Of a DNA stretch of 64,000 nt, positions 19,363 to 28,437 are shown piece by piece. Source of the DNA: Sphingomonas sp. R647 (GTDB lineage Bacteria; Pseudomonadota; Alphaproteobacteria; Sphingomonadales; Sphingomonadaceae); the NCBI RefSeq assembly GCF_020177055.1, contig NZ_JAIQXT010000003.1, forward strand, positions 372,001-436,000, written 5' to 3'. The first letter of the stretch is position 1. Every line of letters starts with the position of its first letter. The notes beneath the pieces were generated by a model. That model did not search any database. It saw only the letters and a list, made by a program, of their open reading frames with translations, and was not told the origin of the DNA. The position numbers and the translations under genes are program-made.

Positions 19363-20301
19363 ATGACCGCGCCAAATCCCCGCATCTTACCCTACGGCGA
19401 GGCTGCCATTGCCGAGGCCGCCGCGCTCATTGCAGCGGGAGGATGCGTCGCGACTCCGACCGAGACGGTGTACGGACTCGCCGCCGATGCGACCAATGCA
19501 GACGCCGTCGCGGGCATCTACGCGGCCAAGGGGCGGCCGGCCTTCAACCCGCTGATCGTCCATGTGGCGGATCGCCGCGCGGCCGAAGCGATCGCGATGT
19601 TCGACCGTGACGCGCGCGCGCTGGCCGATGCGTTCTGGCCGGGGCCGCTGACGCTGGTGCTGCCGCTGCGCCCCGATGCGCCGATTGCCGGGCTGGTCAC
19701 GGCCGGGCTGACCACCGTCGCGATTCGCGTGCCGCAGCATCGCGCGATGCAGGCACTGCTGGCAGCGACGGGGAAGCCACTCGCCGCGCCGTCCGCCAAT
19801 GCCAGCGGGAGCATCAGCCCGACCCGCGCCGCGCACGTCGCCGCGTCGCTCGGCGACCGCATCCCGCTGATCATCGACGATGGCGCAACCAGCGGCGGGA
19901 TCGAATCGACCATCGTCGCGGTCGGGGCTCAGCCGCGCCTGCTGCGCCCCGGCCCGGTGTCGGCGGAGGCGATCGAGCGCGAGATCGGGCGCTGGCTGGG
20001 AGCGGCCGGGGAGGCGATCGAAGCGCCGGGCCAGCTTGCCAGCCACTATGCCCCGCGCAAGCCGCTGCGGCTCAATGCGACCGAGGCGCGCGACGGTGAG
20101 TGGCTGATCGGGTTTGGCGCGGTCGGCGGCGATGACACGCTTTCGGCCAAGGGCGATTTGACCGAGGCCGCCGCCCGCCTGTTCGACGCGCTGCACCGTG
20201 CGGATGCGTCGGATCGTGCGGCGATTGCCGTCGCGGCGGTTCCGGAGGACGGGATTGGCCTTGCGATCAACGATCGGCTCAAGCGCGCGGCCACGCCCTA
20301 A
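19363..20301 (+). CDS. L-threonylcarbamoyladenylate synthase (Sua5/YwlC type)
   Basis: Makes threonylcarbamoyl-AMP from Thr, bicarbonate and ATP for t6A37 modification of tRNAs. 312 residues: the YrdC catalytic domain (about 15-200; CVATPTETVYGLAADA, KGRPAFNPLIVHV, PSANASGSISPT) followed by a linker and the C-terminal Sua5 domain (about 215-312). The two-domain length separates it from the short TsaC form. The linker segment PGQLASHYAPRKPL is a Sua5 landmark. Confidence 0.95.
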   Translation: MTAPNPRILPYGEAAIAEAAALIAAGGCVATPTETVYGLAADATNADAVAGIYAAKGRPAFNPLIVHVADRRAAEAIAMFDRDARALADAFWPGPLTLVLPLRPDAPIAGLVTAGLTTVAIRVPQHRAMQALLAATGKPLAAPSANASGSISPTRAAHVAASLGDRIPLIIDDGATSGGIESTIVAVGAQPRLLRPGPVSAEAIEREIGRWLGAAGEAIEAPGQLASHYAPRKPLRLNATEARDGEWLIGFGAVGGDDTLSAKGDLTEAAARLFDALHRADASDRAAIAVAAVPEDGIGLAINDRLKRAATP

Positions 20302-20305
20302 TTTT

Positions 20306-20394
20306 CGTCGCCCCGGGCTCGACCCGGGGCAGGGCTTCTTCTGCCAGGCCAGCGTCAAAAGGCAGCCCAGCCCCGGGTCAAGCCCGGGGCGACG
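20306..20394. repeat. Inverted repeat with 24-bp arms (one G-T mismatch)
   Basis: Left arm 20306-20329 and right arm 20371-20394 pair except for one position, with further partial pairing inside (agggct / agccca). Located between the convergent Sua5 and msrA genes. Same gtc(a/g)cc... family as the 17.5 and 43.5 kb repeats. No other content in this gap. Confidence 0.8.
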
Positions 20395-20401
20395 ATAGGG
20401 G

Positions 20402-20947
20402 TTACGCCCCAGCTTTCGCCTTCAGCCGCTCCGCAAAGCTCTTGCGCAGCTTGTTCAGCTTGGGCGGGATGACGCCAAGGCAGTACGGGTTCCGCTGGCC
20501 TTCGCCTTCCCAGTAATTCTGGTGATAATCCTCGGCCGGCCACCACGTGTCGTTTGCCTCGATCGTAGTGACGATCGGGGCGGGCCATTCGCTCGCATTG
20601 CGCTCGATCCCCGCGCGCGCCGCCGCTTCCTGCTCGGGCGACTGCGGGAAGATCGCCGAGCGATATTGCGTGCCGACATCGCCGCCCTGACGGTTGAGCG
20701 TCGTCGGATCATGCGTCGCAAAGAAGATATCGAGCAGGTCGTCATAGCGCAGCTGCTGCGGGTCGAACGTCACCTTCAGCGCCTCGGCATGGCCGGTATT
20801 GCCGCCGCACACCGCCTTGTAGGTCGGGTTGTCGACATGGCCGCCGATATAGCCGCTTTCGACCGACTCGACGCCGATCAGGTCCTTGAACACTGCCTCA
20901 ACACACCAGAAGCAGCCTCCCGCCAAAATCGCGGTTTCGGTAGTCAT
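20402..20947 (-). CDS. msrA: Peptide-methionine (S)-S-oxide reductase
   Basis: 181-residue cytoplasmic repair enzyme that reduces methionine-S-sulfoxide in proteins and free Met. The catalytic motif GGCFWC is at residues 10-15 (nucleophile C12). GHAEALKVTFDP and the aromatic YQYRSAIF-like segment (GTQYRSAIFP) are conserved. The start was chosen at 20947 because an AGGAG-type ribosome site (caaggagttgaagcg) precedes it; the longer 5' extension reads through the divergent galE leader. Confidence 0.95.
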   Translation of the reverse strand: MTTETAILAGGCFWCVEAVFKDLIGVESVESGYIGGHVDNPTYKAVCGGNTGHAEALKVTFDPQQLRYDDLLDIFFATHDPTTLNRQGGDVGTQYRSAIFPQSPEQEAAARAGIERNASEWPAPIVTTIEANDTWWPAEDYHQNYWEGEGQRNPYCLGVIPPKLNKLRKSFAERLKAKAGA

Positions 20948-21017
20948 TCGCTTCAACTCCTTGCTACGAGGCCCAAGATAGGATTGAGCGCAACGCTCAA
21001 CTAGGGGTGAGACAAAG

Positions 21018-22019
21018 ATGCGCGACGGCACGGTGATGGTGACGGGTGGAGCTGGCTATATCGGCAGCCATGCGGTGCTCGCGCTGCTCGACGCGGGCTG
21101 GCGCGTGGTCGTGCTCGACAATCTCGTCACCGGCTTTGACTGGGCGGTCGATCCGCGCGCGTCGCTGGTCGTTGCCAACATCGCCGATGACGACAAGGTG
21201 CGCGCAGCACTCCGTGAGCACAAGGTCACCGCGATCATGCACTTTGCCGGGTCGGTGGTGGTGCCGGAATCGGTCAGCGACCCGCTCAAATATTATCGCA
21301 ACAACACCGCCGCCAGTCGCAGCCTGATCGAGAGTGCAGTCGCGGAAGGGGTGAAGCATTTCATCTTCTCCTCCACCGCCGCCACCTATGGCATCCCGGA
21401 GGTCGTGCCGGTGCGTGAGGACGCGCCCAAGCAGCCGATCAACCCCTATGGCATGTCCAAGCTGATGACCGAGATCATGCTGAAGGACGTCGCCGCCGCG
21501 CACCCGATCAACTATTGCGCGCTGCGCTATTTCAACGTCGCCGGCGCCGATCCGCAGGGGCGCAGCGGCCAGAGCACGGCGGGGGCGACGCATCTGATCA
21601 AGGTCGCGGTCGAGGCTGCGACCGGCAAGCGCGACGGGGTTTCGGTGTTCGGCACCGATTTCGCGACGCCGGACGGCACCGGGGTGCGCGACTATATCCA
21701 TGTCAGCGACCTCGCCGCCGCGCATGTCCATGCGCTCGACCTGCTGATCGCCGATCCGGGCAGCAGCCACACGCTCAACGCCGGCTATGGTCGTGGGTAT
21801 TCGGTGCTCGAAGTGCTCGATGCGGTCGACCGCGTGACCAATGTGACGATCAACCGCAAGCTTGAGGGCCGTCGCGCGGGCGATCCCGACGAACTGGTGT
21901 CGGACAATCGCGCGATCCTCGCGGCACTGCCGTGGCGGCCGCAATATGACGATCTCGACCGCATCGTCCGCGATGCGCTCGCCTGGGAACGTACGCTGGC
22001 AGAGAGGCAAGTGCAATGA
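21018..22019 (+). CDS. galE: UDP-glucose 4-epimerase
   Basis: 333-residue SDR-type NAD-dependent enzyme interconverting UDP-glucose and UDP-galactose, supplying sugars for envelope polysaccharides. The NAD loop TGGAGYIGSHAV is at about residues 9-20. The catalytic Ser/Tyr/Lys are seen in FIFSSTAATYG and NPYGMSK. YFNVAGADPQG and GVRDYIHVSDLA are GalE landmarks. The ribosome site aggggtgag precedes the ATG. The stop overlaps the marC-like start (ATGA). Confidence 0.94.
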   Translation: MRDGTVMVTGGAGYIGSHAVLALLDAGWRVVVLDNLVTGFDWAVDPRASLVVANIADDDKVRAALREHKVTAIMHFAGSVVVPESVSDPLKYYRNNTAASRSLIESAVAEGVKHFIFSSTAATYGIPEVVPVREDAPKQPINPYGMSKLMTEIMLKDVAAAHPINYCALRYFNVAGADPQGRSGQSTAGATHLIKVAVEAATGKRDGVSVFGTDFATPDGTGVRDYIHVSDLAAAHVHALDLLIADPGSSHTLNAGYGRGYSVLEVLDAVDRVTNVTINRKLEGRRAGDPDELVSDNRAILAALPWRPQYDDLDRIVRDALAWERTLAERQVQ

Positions 22020-22639
22020 TCGAGCTGTTCCTGTCCGCCTTTGCGATGCTGTTCGTCGTGATCGACCCGCCCGGCTGCGCGCCGATCTATGCGGGCCTGA
22101 CCAAGGGCGCGGGCCCCAATCAGCAGCGCGCAATGGCGATCCGCGCGGTGATGATCGCGACCGCTATCCTGCTGGTGTTCGCGCTGGTGGGCGAAGCGCT
22201 GCTGCGCACACTCGGCATCAGCCTCAGCGCGTTCCGCATCGCGGGCGGGATCATGCTGTTCATCATCGCGCTCGAAATGGTGTTCGAGAAGCGCCAGGAA
22301 CGCCGCGAGGACCGCGCCGAAAAGGTGATGCAGACGCCCGAGGTCGAGGATGTCTCGGTCTTCCCGATGGCGATGCCGATGATCGCGGGCCCCGGCTCGA
22401 TCGCGACGATCATGCTGTTGGTCTCGCGCGCCGACGGGCCGGGCCAGACGGCGGCGGTATTTGGCGCGCTGGCGCTGGTGCTTGCGCTGACGCTGGCTGC
22501 CCTGCTCGCCGCCGGGCCGTTGATGCGGGTGCTGGGGGCAAAGATCGAATCCGTCATTACCCGCCTGCTCGGCGTGCTGCTCGCCGCGCTGGCGATCCAG
22601 TTCGTGATCGACGGGGTGAAGCAGAGCTTCGGGGTGTGA
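22016..22639 (+). CDS. MarC family membrane protein
   Basis: 207-residue integral membrane protein with six predicted helices. The N-terminal half includes FVVIDPPGCAPIYAGLT, the C-terminal half FPMAMPMIAGPGSIATIMLL, together the internally repeated MarC pattern. The family was once linked to multiple antibiotic resistance, a role later not supported; function unknown. Translationally coupled to galE. Confidence 0.9.
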   Translation: MIELFLSAFAMLFVVIDPPGCAPIYAGLTKGAGPNQQRAMAIRAVMIATAILLVFALVGEALLRTLGISLSAFRIAGGIMLFIIALEMVFEKRQERREDRAEKVMQTPEVEDVSVFPMAMPMIAGPGSIATIMLLVSRADGPGQTAAVFGALALVLALTLAALLAAGPLMRVLGAKIESVITRLLGVLLAALAIQFVIDGVKQSFGV

Positions 22640-22834
22640 CGGAAGGTCTTAAGGTGCACGGATGCCGGTAGAACGAGTTTTCGTTTTCGGTCGCCTGCGA
22701 TGGATTTATTTTCAGAGTAACGCTGCAGTATAGTCATTTCGATTTGAAATCGGTCGATGGCGTATTTTTACATAGTCTGACAAGGGTCGTGCCTTAATCG
22801 CTTGAACACCATGGCCCCGCCTCCTTTTCTAGAG

Positions 22835-25354
22835 ATGGGGCCTGTGGTGACTAAGACGAAAGCATTCCTCCTTGTATCTGCGGCGCTGTTCGCGCTGCCT
22901 GCTTATGCCAGTGAGGAGACCGATGCATCGGACCGCACCTCCGGTGGCGCGGCAGAGGCACCGGCCAAAAAGCAATCGTTCACTACCGGCGTCGCCAAGG
23001 GGCGCGATCTGCTCGACACCGCCATCTCCGCGAGCACGCTCGACGAGGCTGAAATCCAGAAGATCGGCACGCGCTCGATCGCCGAAGTGCTCAGCAACAT
23101 CCCGGGTATCCGCGCCGAGACCGGCGGTACCGATGGGCTTACGGCGATCACCATCCGCGGCCTGCCGCTGGCGGCGGACGGATCGAAGTTCCTCCAGATT
23201 CAGGAAGACGGCTTGCCGGTCCTGGAGTTCGGCGACGTCCACTTCGCCGCGACGACCGCGTTTCTGCGAACTGATCTCAGCCTGTCGCAAGTGCAGGCGA
23301 TCCGTGGCGGTTCGGCATCGACCTTTTCGTCGAATTCGCCGGGCGGCATCGTCAACTTCATTTCCAAGACCGGTGAGGAAGAGGGCGGCATGATCCAGCT
23401 GTCCTCGGGTCTCGACCATGAACTGGGCCGCGCCGACTTCAACTATGGCGGGCGGCTGAGCGAAAGCATGCGGTTCAACATCGGCGGCTTCTATCGCCAG
23501 GGCGAAGGGCCGCGTGCCTCGGGCTACAACGCATTCCGCGGCGGGCAGGTGAAGTTCAACATCACCAAGACGCTGGGCAGTGGCTTCGTGCGGCTCTACG
23601 CCAAGTATCTCGACGATCGTGAGCCCAATTACGGGTTGGTCCCGGTGCGCGTGAGCGGCACCAATTCCGATCCAGATTATGCGCCGCTGCCGGGTTTCGA
23701 CCCGCGCCGCGATACGCTGACCGCATCGCGTTATCGCGGTGCGACGCCGACCGTCGATCAGGACAATAATCCTGCAACGCTGGACCGGCGCGAGGGGAAC
23801 CGCAGCAAGGTCGCGTCGCTCGGGGTGGAGGCACAGTTCGATGTCGCCGGCTGGTCGCTGAGCAACCGCGTGCGCTATGCGCGGATTTCGGGCAGCTACA
23901 ACGAAACCCTGCCCAGCGCGACGCTGCCCGTGCCGGCCTTTGCGATGGCATTTGGCGGACCCGGCGCCTCGCTCCGCTACGCCACCGGGCCGAATGCGGG
24001 TGCCACGATTTCGCCTGCCAGCGCGATCAATGGCAACGGACTGGTCGCGAATGCGCTCGATCTCAACGCCCGGATCAACAGCATGGACAATTTCACCAAC
24101 GATCTGCGCGGCAGCCGCGTCTGGGAGCTGGGGAATGGCAAGCTGACGACGACGGCCGGCTTTTACGCATCGTCGCAGGACGTCGATCTCTATTATGACT
24201 TCGGCAACAGCGCCTATGATCTGGCCTCTGGTGGCAACAGCGCGTTCATCGATGTGATCGCGGCCAATGGCACCCCGGCCAGCCAGGGCGGCGTGCTCAG
24301 CTACGGCATCTTTGGCGGCAGCGGCTATCATCGGCGCTACGACCTGAACTATCGCGTCTATGCTCCCTATGGGTCGGTCAACTATCAGCAAGGCCCGCTC
24401 GCCGTGGGCGCCAGCCTGCGCTATGATTTCGGGAAGGTGAGCGGCACGCTCTATGGCGCGGATCTCGGCGGGAACCGCGTCGGCCTTGCCGCGATCGACC
24501 TCAATCGCGACGGCGTGATTTCAGGACCCGAGTCGGCGGTGGCGGTCCTCCCGCTCGCCCAGCCGGGCTTCGCTGACTACGACTATGGTTATGCGTCCTA
24601 TTCGGTCGGCGTTAACTATCGCCTGGCCGAGCCGGTATCGCTGTTCGCACGCTACAGCCGTGGTGCGCGTGCCAGCGCCGACCGCCTGTTCTTCTCGCCA
24701 ACGGTAAATCCCGCTTCGGGCAAGCTGACCGATGAGAGCGCGGCCTATGCCCCGGTCAAGCAGGCCGAGGGTGGCATCAAGTTCCGCAAGCCGGGCATGA
24801 CCCTGTTCGTCACCGGCTTCTGGGCATCGACCAAGGACAAGAACCTGCAGATCGGCGCGGACGCTACCGGTGCGGTTGCGCTGATCACGATCGACCGGTC
24901 GTACAGCGCCAAGGGGGTCGAGGTCGAAGGCCTGTTCGAGCGCGGCCCGCTCAGCCTGCGCGTCGGCGCGACCTATACCAAGGCAAAGATCGACAGCGAC
25001 CGGACCGATCCGACCGCCGTGGGCAACACCCCGCGGCATCAGCCCGACCTGATTTTCCAGGCGATGCCGCAATATCAGACCGGGCTGTTCTCGGTGGGCG
25101 CCAATATTCTCGGCACGACCAGCAGCTATGCGCAAGACAGCAACCTGCTGAAACAGCCGAGTTATGTGATCGTCAGCCCGTTCCTGCAGGTCCGGCCGAC
25201 CGCGCGCGTCGAACTGAGCCTCAATGCGTACAACGTGTTCGACAAGCTGGCGCTGGTGCAGGTCGGCTCGGCGGCGATCCCGGCATCCGGCATCGTCAAT
25301 GCCCAGACGCTCAACGGGCGGACCATCACCGGCTCGGTCCGCTTCAGCTTCTGA
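22835..25354 (+). CDS. TonB-dependent outer-membrane receptor
   Basis: About 839 residues. Signal peptide TKTKAFLLVSAALFALPAYAS, then the plug domain (about 45-190; ISASTLDEAEIQKIG, IAEVLSNIPGIRAETGG, VQAIRGGSASTFSSNSPGGIVNF) and a 22-strand barrel ending in ...SVRFSF with terminal Phe, the outer-membrane assembly signal. Imports a large or scarce ligand using TonB energy; the ligand is unknown. The start is uncertain: TTG 22802, ATG 22811, ATG 22835 and GTG 22844/22847 are all in frame, and only the last ones give a compact signal peptide. No inner-membrane transporter partner is adjacent. Confidence 0.9.
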   Translation: MGPVVTKTKAFLLVSAALFALPAYASEETDASDRTSGGAAEAPAKKQSFTTGVAKGRDLLDTAISASTLDEAEIQKIGTRSIAEVLSNIPGIRAETGGTDGLTAITIRGLPLAADGSKFLQIQEDGLPVLEFGDVHFAATTAFLRTDLSLSQVQAIRGGSASTFSSNSPGGIVNFISKTGEEEGGMIQLSSGLDHELGRADFNYGGRLSESMRFNIGGFYRQGEGPRASGYNAFRGGQVKFNITKTLGSGFVRLYAKYLDDREPNYGLVPVRVSGTNSDPDYAPLPGFDPRRDTLTASRYRGATPTVDQDNNPATLDRREGNRSKVASLGVEAQFDVAGWSLSNRVRYARISGSYNETLPSATLPVPAFAMAFGGPGASLRYATGPNAGATISPASAINGNGLVANALDLNARINSMDNFTNDLRGSRVWELGNGKLTTTAGFYASSQDVDLYYDFGNSAYDLASGGNSAFIDVIAANGTPASQGGVLSYGIFGGSGYHRRYDLNYRVYAPYGSVNYQQGPLAVGASLRYDFGKVSGTLYGADLGGNRVGLAAIDLNRDGVISGPESAVAVLPLAQPGFADYDYGYASYSVGVNYRLAEPVSLFARYSRGARASADRLFFSPTVNPASGKLTDESAAYAPVKQAEGGIKFRKPGMTLFVTGFWASTKDKNLQIGADATGAVALITIDRSYSAKGVEVEGLFERGPLSLRVGATYTKAKIDSDRTDPTAVGNTPRHQPDLIFQAMPQYQTGLFSVGANILGTTSSYAQDSNLLKQPSYVIVSPFLQVRPTARVELSLNAYNVFDKLALVQVGSAAIPASGIVNAQTLNGRTITGSVRFSF

Positions 25355-25362
25355 ACCCTTCC

Positions 25363-25391
25363 CAAGGGGGGACGCAGCGCGTCGCCCCTTG
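25363..25391. terminator. Hairpin between convergent genes
   Basis: Arms 25363-25373 and 25381-25391 (caaggggggac / gtcgccccttg, one mismatch, 7-base loop) in the short gap between the TonB receptor gene (+) and the membrane glycosyltransferase-like gene (-). No T-run; role inferred from position. Confidence 0.5.
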
Positions 25392-25414
25392 CGAATGACC
25401 ATGCGATTCTCCGC

Positions 25415-27217
25415 TCAGCGCTCGTAGCGGATCCGCCAGAGCCGGTATGGCGCACCCTTGGGCAGCGTCACCGGCTCCAGCCACTCCGGAACCTTGCCCT
25501 TGGCGAGTTGCCCGTAAAAGCCATCCTTCTCCCGCGCGCGATAGACGGTGGTCTCGGCCATGTTGGGGCAGACCAGCAGATATTGCGCGCCATAGCGCTT
25601 TGCGATGCCGCGAAATGCTTCCGGTTTGCCGGTAAAGGCATGGTGAACGTCGAGGATCGCGCGCTCGTTGCGGTGGTATGGCCCGGCGATGCCCTTGTGC
25701 CGCGTCATCACGATCAGGCGCGGGCCTAGGTCGACATGGGTGAACAGGGTCGAGGGGGGCAGGGTGCGGTCGAGCGTCCGCATCGCCGGAGCGCTGGCGC
25801 AGCGGCTGTTGGCCTTGCTCACCGTCGCGCGATACTTGGTCGGCGGCGCGCTGACCGGCAGATATTTGACCACGAAGCCGGCGAACAGTCCCGACACCAG
25901 CAGGAACGCCGCGACCGACCCCAGCACGCGCACCAGCATCCAGCGCTGCCCCAGGAACCACGGGACGATCGTCCAGGCGAGCCAGCTCGCGCCCGGCACC
26001 GCCAGCAGCTGCGCAGCCGGTCCCGCGCGCACCTGCCACAGCAGCATTGCGCCGGCGAAGGCGGTGAACAGCCCGATCGCCACCCATGCAACCAGCTGGT
26101 CGGCAGTCTTGGCGCGCCACGCCGCAAAGCCCGCGCCGATGATGCCGATCACCGGCAGCACCGCCATCGGGAAGGCCATGGTGAAGCTGTGCTTGTAGAT
26201 CGGCCGCGCCTCGCGGACATTGTTGAGCCAGGTGTTCGCCAGCTCGTCCGACACGCCTTCGGGGCGCTGGAGGCAGTTGGGGAACAGCCCGGCGAACCCG
26301 CCCGCGACGATACCGCCCGCGACTACGGCAAGGCCGAGTCGGGCGACGCGATTGACGGGGTTGAGCAGGCTCAGCCCAAACAGCAGGGCGCCCGCGACGA
26401 CCATTACCGACAGCCATACCGGCGTCAGCGCGTCGCAGCGCATCGCGTAATTTGCGTTGGACGCGAACAGCACGAACCCCGCGCTGCTCCCGCCCGCAAG
26501 GCTCAGACCATAAGCGCGCATCCGCGACACTTCATCGCGATCCCACACCCAACGCAGCGCGACGATCGCGCCGGCCATCGCGCAAAAGGGCAGCAGTTCG
26601 AGGCCAATCGTCAGCGATCCCGCGCTGGCAAGACCGACGGTCAGGCCCCCGCGCATCCGCTGCGTGTCGGCGATGCCCATGACGGCGAGCGCGAGAAAGG
26701 CGAGCTGCCAGCCATGATGGTCGATGCGCAGCGGCACGAACTGGACGATCGTCGCGGTACAGCCGAGCAGGATCAGGATCGACAGCGGCCAGGCGGCGGG
26801 CGCGATCAGGCGGCGCACCGCTGCACCCATCGCCAGCATCGTCACCGCGAGCGGGAACAGCGGGGCGATCCCCACCGCCAGCCGCTCGGCCATCGCCGTG
26901 CCGGTGAAGGGCTGGAACAACAGGATCAGCGCCGCGATCGGCAGGTCGACCAGGCGCGACCAGTGGATGTCGAGGCCCCCCGGCGGGCTCAGCCGGTACT
27001 GCCGCAGGTCATACCAATCCTGTCCGGCGAGCAGGCCGCGCACCTGCATCAGCCGCATATTGTCGTCGGTGTCGCTCAGCGCCAGCGCGTTGACCAACCC
27101 CCAGCGCTGCCACAGATACCAGCCGCCGATGACCGCCCAGGCGAGCAGCGTCCAGCGCACCCAATGCGTCCGCAGTTCCCGTTCGAGGTCGAACCCCGCG
27201 AATCGTGTCGAACTCAA
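25415..27217 (-). CDS. Polytopic membrane protein, probable GT-C type glycosyltransferase
   Basis: 600 residues. A short cytoplasmic N-terminus, about 11-12 hydrophobic helices between residues 25 and 445, then a soluble periplasmic C-terminal domain of about 150 residues. The first external loop has SDTDDNMRLMQVRGLL, an acidic D-x-D-D cluster placed as in oligosaccharyltransferase (STT3/PglB)-like GT-C enzymes. Loop residues RLSPPGGLDIHWSRLVD and RIDHHGWQ are also typical of these proteins. A lipid-linked sugar donor is inferred. Divergent from a GtrA flippase gene, consistent with envelope glycosylation. No WWDYG-type motif was seen, so N-glycosylation is not claimed. Confidence 0.7.
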   Translation of the reverse strand: MSSTRFAGFDLERELRTHWVRWTLLAWAVIGGWYLWQRWGLVNALALSDTDDNMRLMQVRGLLAGQDWYDLRQYRLSPPGGLDIHWSRLVDLPIAALILLFQPFTGTAMAERLAVGIAPLFPLAVTMLAMGAAVRRLIAPAAWPLSILILLGCTATIVQFVPLRIDHHGWQLAFLALAVMGIADTQRMRGGLTVGLASAGSLTIGLELLPFCAMAGAIVALRWVWDRDEVSRMRAYGLSLAGGSSAGFVLFASNANYAMRCDALTPVWLSVMVVAGALLFGLSLLNPVNRVARLGLAVVAGGIVAGGFAGLFPNCLQRPEGVSDELANTWLNNVREARPIYKHSFTMAFPMAVLPVIGIIGAGFAAWRAKTADQLVAWVAIGLFTAFAGAMLLWQVRAGPAAQLLAVPGASWLAWTIVPWFLGQRWMLVRVLGSVAAFLLVSGLFAGFVVKYLPVSAPPTKYRATVSKANSRCASAPAMRTLDRTLPPSTLFTHVDLGPRLIVMTRHKGIAGPYHRNERAILDVHHAFTGKPEAFRGIAKRYGAQYLLVCPNMAETTVYRAREKDGFYGQLAKGKVPEWLEPVTLPKGAPYRLWRIRYER

Positions 27218-27279
27218 AACCGCTTCCCCTTATGCAGCGCGAGCATTAGGGCGGCGCGCGACTTCAGGGCAAGGCGGGC

Positions 27280-27705
27280 GTGGCTTCACTCATTCAACGA
27301 CTAGGCGATTTGCGGCGGAGCGGGATGCTTGGCCAGTTGATCCGCTTCGGTATCGCGGGGGGCATCTCCACCGTGATCTATTCGGCCGTGTATCTGCCAT
27401 TGGTGTGGTGGGTGTTCCCGAACCTTGCCGTTGCGGCGGTGCCGTTCGCCTTTGCGGTAGCAGTCACCTGCGGCTTTTTCCTGCACAGTTTCTGGAGCTT
27501 CAAGGGGCATGGCAGCCGCGACAATAGCGGGCGTCAGCATTTCAAGTTCCTGATCGTTCAGGGCTTCGGGCTGCTGCTCAACGCGCTGTTCACCTGGGTG
27601 CTCGCTGACCTGATGCACTATCCCGAATGGGTGCCGCTGATCCCGATTGTCACGGTTACGCCCGTCGCGACATTTGCACTCAACCGCCAATGGGTGTTTG
27701 GATAA
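27280..27705 (+). CDS. GtrA family membrane protein
   Basis: 141 residues with four hydrophobic helices. The pattern QLIRFGIAGGISTVIYSAVYLPL and ...FFLHSFWSFKGHG... NRQWVF is the GtrA fold, thought to flip polyprenyl-phosphate-linked sugars across the inner membrane for O-antigen or cell-wall glycosylation. Followed after 3 bases by a methyltransferase gene. A GtrB-like glycosyltransferase gene is found 3 kb away on the other strand. Confidence 0.88.
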   Translation: MASLIQRLGDLRRSGMLGQLIRFGIAGGISTVIYSAVYLPLVWWVFPNLAVAAVPFAFAVAVTCGFFLHSFWSFKGHGSRDNSGRQHFKFLIVQGFGLLLNALFTWVLADLMHYPEWVPLIPIVTVTPVATFALNRQWVFG

Positions 27706-27708
27706 TTC

Positions 27709-28437
27709 ATGGACCGCATCGTTTACGACCGCATGGCTGAGCATGATTCCACCCATTGGTGGTATGTGGCGCGCCGCGACATCCTCGCCGATTATATCGC
27801 GCGCTATGTTCAGCCGCCTGCGGGCGCGCGGATCCTCGAGATCGGATGCGGTACCGGGCATAACCTGCCGATGCTCGGTGCGTTCGGCACGGTCGACGCG
27901 ATCGAGATCGACGAGGCCGCACGAACCGTCGCCAGCGCGCGGTTGGGCAAGGAAGTCGGCACCGCGCCGCTGCCCGAGTTGAGCGGCGTCGCCGAGGGAC
28001 AATATGACCTGATCGCGGTGCTCGATGTGGTCGAGCATGTCGAGGACGATGTCGCCGCGCTCGCGGGGATGGCGAAGCGCCTGAAGCCGGGCGGGACGAT
28101 CCTGATCACCGTCCCCGCGCATCAATGGATGTGGAGCGCGCACGACGTGGTGAACCACCACAAGCGCCGCTACTCCAAGGCGAGCCTGACCGCCGCGCTG
28201 GACAAGGCTGGCCTCAAATGGCGCAAGCTGCGCTGGTTCAACTCCCTGCTGTTCCCTGCGGCCGTCGCGGCGCGGCTCGCCGGCAAGCTGCGTGGCAAGG
28301 ACGACAGCGACGATTCGCCGCCGCCGGGGCCGCTCAACTGGGCGTTCGAGAAGATCTTCGGGCTGGAGCGCCACCTGCTCGGCCGCCTCCCCATGCCGCC
28401 GGGTCTGTCGATCATCGTGCTGGCCCAGCCGAAGTAG
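27709..28437 (+). CDS. Class I SAM-dependent methyltransferase
   Basis: 242 residues. The SAM-binding motif RILEIGCGTGHNLPML is at about residues 41-56, the second motif is YDLIAVLDVVEHVEDD, and the post-motif LKPGGTILITVPAHQWMWS is typical of methyltransferase domain 11/23 proteins. Only 3 bases after GtrA, so probably translated from the same mRNA; a role in modifying a glycolipid or surface sugar is inferred. The 3' end overlaps the convergent TPR gene by 26 bases. Confidence 0.88.
   Translation: MDRIVYDRMAEHDSTHWWYVARRDILADYIARYVQPPAGARILEIGCGTGHNLPMLGAFGTVDAIEIDEAARTVASARLGKEVGTAPLPELSGVAEGQYDLIAVLDVVEHVEDDVAALAGMAKRLKPGGTILITVPAHQWMWSAHDVVNHHKRRYSKASLTAALDKAGLKWRKLRWFNSLLFPAAVAARLAGKLRGKDDSDDSPPPGPLNWAFEKIFGLERHLLGRLPMPPGLSIIVLAQPK

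Noticed and set aside
22829..24391. A 520-codon minus-strand frame opposite the TonB receptor gene
   Set aside because: No recognisable domain; the receptor on the other strand has signal peptide, plug and terminal Phe.
25736..27304. A 522-codon plus-strand frame opposite the GT-C-like gene
   Set aside because: His/Arg/Gln-rich shadow frame with no motif.
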